Part shown: piece by piece, positions 14,495 through 16,496 of the stretch
How the letters are laid out: every line of letters starts with the position of its first letter
How positions within the stretch are numbered: the first letter of the stretch is position 1
Origin: an uncultured Eubacteriales bacterium
GTDB taxonomy: Bacteria > Bacillota > Clostridia > Monoglobales > Monoglobaceae
Reading direction: 5' to 3'
Length of the DNA stretch: 16,496 nucleotides
Assembly (NCBI GenBank): GCA_905201285.1
Contig: CAJKNM010000030.1
Location: 1 to 16,496, forward strand
Notes under the pieces: model-generated
The model's input: only the letters and a program-made list of their open reading frames with translations
Databases searched by the model: none
Told to the model about the DNA's origin: nothing
Made by a program: the position numbers and the translations under genes

Positions 14495-15898
14495 TTACTC
14501 TTCTATCGGGTCATAGTCAAGCCCCGGAATATACTTACAAAATTCTTCAAGTATTTCGGCATAGCTTCCGTATGCCTCTGTCATATGGTGAATGTACGGG
14601 CCGTTTATCAGTTTTTTCTCTATGCCCGATAAATCCTTAAATTCCGCCCAAAGGTACGTGCCGAATGTATGCGGGCCGTCGATTGTCTTAAACTCGCCGC
14701 CGAGAAGGGTATACTTACCCTCATCGCCCTGGAAACGTGCAATTGTATACCTTCCGTCCCTCGCCTTAAACGACGGCTTTGTGTTAAACAGCCTTGCCTT
14801 CTCATTCTCAGCCTTTATCGAATACGGGAACGGGCCGCAATGCCACAAAAGCTCGGCGTTCTTGTTCTCGGGGTGTCTTGTCGTGAACTCGCCGAACAGC
14901 GGAGCCGCCTTTCCCCTTGAAGCACATCTCAAAAGCGCACAGGTGATTGCACCGTGAACATCCGATTCGCACGCAACAATATATCCCATATCATAGAGAA
15001 TACTCATAGCGAGACATGGATTTGAGCCGAGGGCAAGAGGCATAGCCGTCCAGCACTCTGATGCAAGAACATCCGCGCCCGTTTCCTCAAACACATCAAT
15101 ATAAGCATAAACAAATGCGGCGAGCTTACTTATATCATCATCGGACATTCCCGAAACATCATATTTTGACTTAATTTCTTCAATATCCTTTGAAAGTTCT
15201 CTCGCCTTGCTTATTAAGACCTTTCCAAACTTTTCCTCAAACTGAGCGATATTATAGTTGTTCATATTGATTCCGAACTTCTCAACAAGCTCAAGTTCGT
15301 TATACATAACGCTTTTAAAAGGGGTGAGTCTCGTTCCGACCTGAGTGACATTAAGCTTTTTAAAATTCTTAACCATTGTGACAACAGCAAGGAACTTTTC
15401 AAGGCCGGCTTTGAAAATATCGCTGTCTACCGGACAGTTTTCTATGTAAGAAAACGGAATGTGATACCTGCGAAGCTGTTTGCTTATCGCGAAAAGTCCG
15501 CACTGTGAGTCGGTATAACGCATACCGTCCGCTTCAAAAACAGTATCCTGCGGCCCCCACAAAAGAACGGGAACCCCCATCGCCTTCGCAAGCCTTCCGC
15601 ACGCTTCTTCGTTTCCGAAGTTACAGTTAATAATAAAAATCGCGTCAACCTCTTCTTCTTTTAAATAGGAACAGACCTTATCACAGTCGGCATTATCATA
15701 GAAGATACCCATATTGTTGAGCCATTCCATGTCAACATACTCGGTGTTTTCATCCCGAAAATTATTTTTTATATAGTCTAAAACAATATTTTTTCTTTCC
15801 ACACCCTTTGCAGGCTCAAAAATCCCCTTGCGTGTGGCAAAATCGCCCAAATTCCTAATATCCGGAACCAGTCCGATTTTTATTTTATAATCTAACAT
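14495..15898 (-). CDS. L-fucose/L-arabinose-isomerase-fold protein
   Basis: A 467-residue protein of the FucI/AraA-like superfamily, metal-dependent aldose-ketose isomerases. It begins with the first Rossmann-like unit (KIKIGLVPDIRN) and has FIINCNFGNEEACGRLAKAMGVPVLLWGPQD (88-118), the layout seen in fucose isomerase domains. Probable Mn-binding residues are Glu281 in ASECW, Glu311/Asp313 in CESDVHGA and His353 in LWHCGPFP. The length is between AraA (about 500) and the shorter fucose-isomerase-like proteins. ATG 15898 has AGGAGG 8 nt upstream. It is the first recognisable gene of the operon; the next gene, for the FAD dehydrogenase, is 33 nt away. It probably interconverts an aldose and ketose feeding the FGGY kinase. 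The sugar cannot be told from sequence, and other isomerase-fold activities are possible. Confidence 0.84.
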   Translation of the reverse strand: MLDYKIKIGLVPDIRNLGDFATRKGIFEPAKGVERKNIVLDYIKNNFRDENTEYVDMEWLNNMGIFYDNADCDKVCSYLKEEEVDAIFIINCNFGNEEACGRLAKAMGVPVLLWGPQDTVFEADGMRYTDSQCGLFAISKQLRRYHIPFSYIENCPVDSDIFKAGLEKFLAVVTMVKNFKKLNVTQVGTRLTPFKSVMYNELELVEKFGINMNNYNIAQFEEKFGKVLISKARELSKDIEEIKSKYDVSGMSDDDISKLAAFVYAYIDVFEETGADVLASECWTAMPLALGSNPCLAMSILYDMGYIVACESDVHGAITCALLRCASRGKAAPLFGEFTTRHPENKNAELLWHCGPFPYSIKAENEKARLFNTKPSFKARDGRYTIARFQGDEGKYTLLGGEFKTIDGPHTFGTYLWAEFKDLSGIEKKLINGPYIHHMTEAYGSYAEILEEFCKYIPGLDYDPIEE

Positions 15899-16496
15899 TT
15901 AAGCACCTCCTGAAAATAATTTTCATAAATCGGTTATTTATTTTACTAATATTACCATCAATAATGTTTTTTAAATCTTTTTGAAAATGATTTTCAGAAA
16001 CAATACTTAATTCATCAAAAGGTGCAACTTCATTTCCATCAAAATAATTAGCTAATCTTAATGTTGATTTATGTATGTTGTTTAAATCTTCATTAATACT
16101 ATTTAGATCCCAACCTGTATCAACAAAAACTCTTTTCTCAGTCGATGCATAATAAAACACTTGTCTCTCATACTTTACTCTTTTAATAAAATGTGGCTTA
16201 TCATAAATTACTTTAATATCTATATACGGAAAAACATGATTTGAAATTGTTTCACCAATATATCCAACCATTCCTTGAATCTCTTCTTGTGATGCTAGTT
16301 CAAACGGAATTTGAAATATTTGATCTTCCTGTATTCCGTTTTCACCATTATTGTACATTTTATTAATGATAATTCTAACGCTTTTTGCTTTCGTCTTTCC
16401 GTTGTTTTTAACATTAAGATATAATACATTATTAATACTTCTCAAACTAAATGATAATTGAGGTTCATTATCTTTCATTAATTTATATTGATTTAT
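15885..16496 (-). CDS. Hypothetical AT-rich protein, probably 5' partial
   Basis: I do not recognise this protein. The frame is open to the window edge; the first Met is at 16478 but has no ribosome site, and six sense codons precede it, so the gene probably begins outside. About 200 residues are visible. Early on PQLSFSLRSINNVLYLNVKN, followed by NGKTKAKSVRIIIN, resembles the beta-rich stretch of many unnamed proteins in which a membrane anchor precedes a 'nonlocal NnG' strand pattern; that is a weak impression only. The middle is charged and contains RQVFYYASTEKRVFVD. The last codons read through the Shine-Dalgarno sequence of the isomerase gene (as Arg-Arg) and stop 14 nt inside it. GC content, about 25-28% in the lines I counted, is far below its neighbours, which suggests a foreign or recombined origin. 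Confidence 0.6.
   Translation of the reverse strand: MNQYKLMKDNEPQLSFSLRSINNVLYLNVKNNGKTKAKSVRIIINKMYNNGENGIQEDQIFQIPFELASQEEIQGMVGYIGETISNHVFPYIDIKVIYDKPHFIKRVKYERQVFYYASTEKRVFVDTGWDLNSINEDLNNIHKSTLRLANYFDGNEVAPFDELSIVSENHFQKDLKNIIDGNISKINNRFMKIIFRRCLNVRL
15911..15925. promoter_or_regulatory. Fur-like 7-1-7 palindrome next to the operon ribosome site
   Basis: TGAAAAT-A-ATTTTCA is a perfect 7-1-7 palindrome and overlaps the last base of the Shine-Dalgarno of the isomerase gene (15906-15911). It has the shape of Fur-superfamily boxes (Bacillus-type Fur box TGATAATnATTATCA), differing at one symmetric position per half. It also lies inside the end of the AT-rich reading frame, so it may be coincidental. 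Confidence 0.35.
15982..15996. promoter_or_regulatory. Second Fur-like 7-1-7 palindrome
   Basis: TGAAAAT-G-ATTTTCA differs from the copy at 15911-15925 only in its central base. The centres are 71 bp apart, close to seven helical turns. It is fully inside the AT-rich reading frame. Confidence 0.33.

Noticed and set aside
14495..15898. Sulfoquinovose or 5-deoxyribose salvage assigned to the operon
   Set aside because: Those pathways also use isomerase, kinase and aldolase genes, but no sulfosugar transaldolase, sulfite-related gene or MtnA/MtnK-like gene is visible, and the IolB-type gene does not fit them.

Overview
The window looks like chromosomal DNA of an anaerobic Bacillota bacterium, most likely a gut-type Clostridium relative. 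This is inferred from the mixed mid/low GC, strong GGAGG-type ribosome binding sites, occasional GTG starts, sigma-A promoters with extended -10 boxes, and the families present (flavin-based electron transfer, GH10 glycosidase, CPA2 antiporter). No species can be assigned from the sequence alone.

Layout. (1) 2-1966 (+) is the 3' part of pnp (polynucleotide phosphorylase), ended by a hairpin. (2) 2137-2664 (+) is a small GNAT/phosphinothricin-type acetyltransferase with its own promoter. (3) 2717-3883 (-) is a CPA2-type cation:proton antiporter. Its leader of about 90 nt carries a strong promoter and a hairpin whose loop can pair with bases next to the Shine-Dalgarno site, so it is a riboswitch-like candidate. 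(4) 4220-5542 (-), a cytoplasmic GH10 glycosidase, and 5684-6439 (+), an AraC-family regulator, diverge from a 141-bp region. Both promoters are readable there, and an inverted repeat touches both -35 boxes. (5) 6461-15898 (-) is a tightly packed eight-gene catabolic cluster.

In transcription order the cluster encodes: an L-fucose/L-arabinose-isomerase-fold protein, an FAD-linked (GlcD/AGPS-like) dehydrogenase, a two-[4Fe-4S] GlcF/GlpC-like protein, a class II aldolase, a PfkB kinase, an IolB-type isomerase, an FGGY (xylulokinase-like) kinase and, after an internal hairpin plus U-run, a single-chain EtfB-EtfA fusion. Most genes overlap or are separated by less than 35 nt. IolB + PfkB kinase + class II aldolase match the lower half of myo-inositol catabolism (5-deoxyglucuronate to malonate semialdehyde + DHAP). 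The upper inositol enzymes IolG/E/D are absent from the window. In their place are a flavin/Fe-S dehydrogenase with its own Etf, a sugar-isomerase-fold protein and a second sugar kinase. My inference is that the cluster degrades an unusual polyol, sugar acid or inositol-like compound, with oxidation electrons passing to Etf instead of NAD. The substrate is unknown, and no transporter or dedicated regulator lies in the window.

(6) 15885-16496 (-) is a very AT-rich open frame (about 25-28% GC in the lines I counted, against about 50% in a neighbouring line) encoding an unrecognised protein. It runs into the ribosome binding site of the first operon gene, which suggests a recombination or insertion junction. 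Two nearly identical TGAAAATnATTTTCA palindromes (Fur-like 7-1-7) lie in its last 100 bp, one abutting the operon's ribosome binding site.
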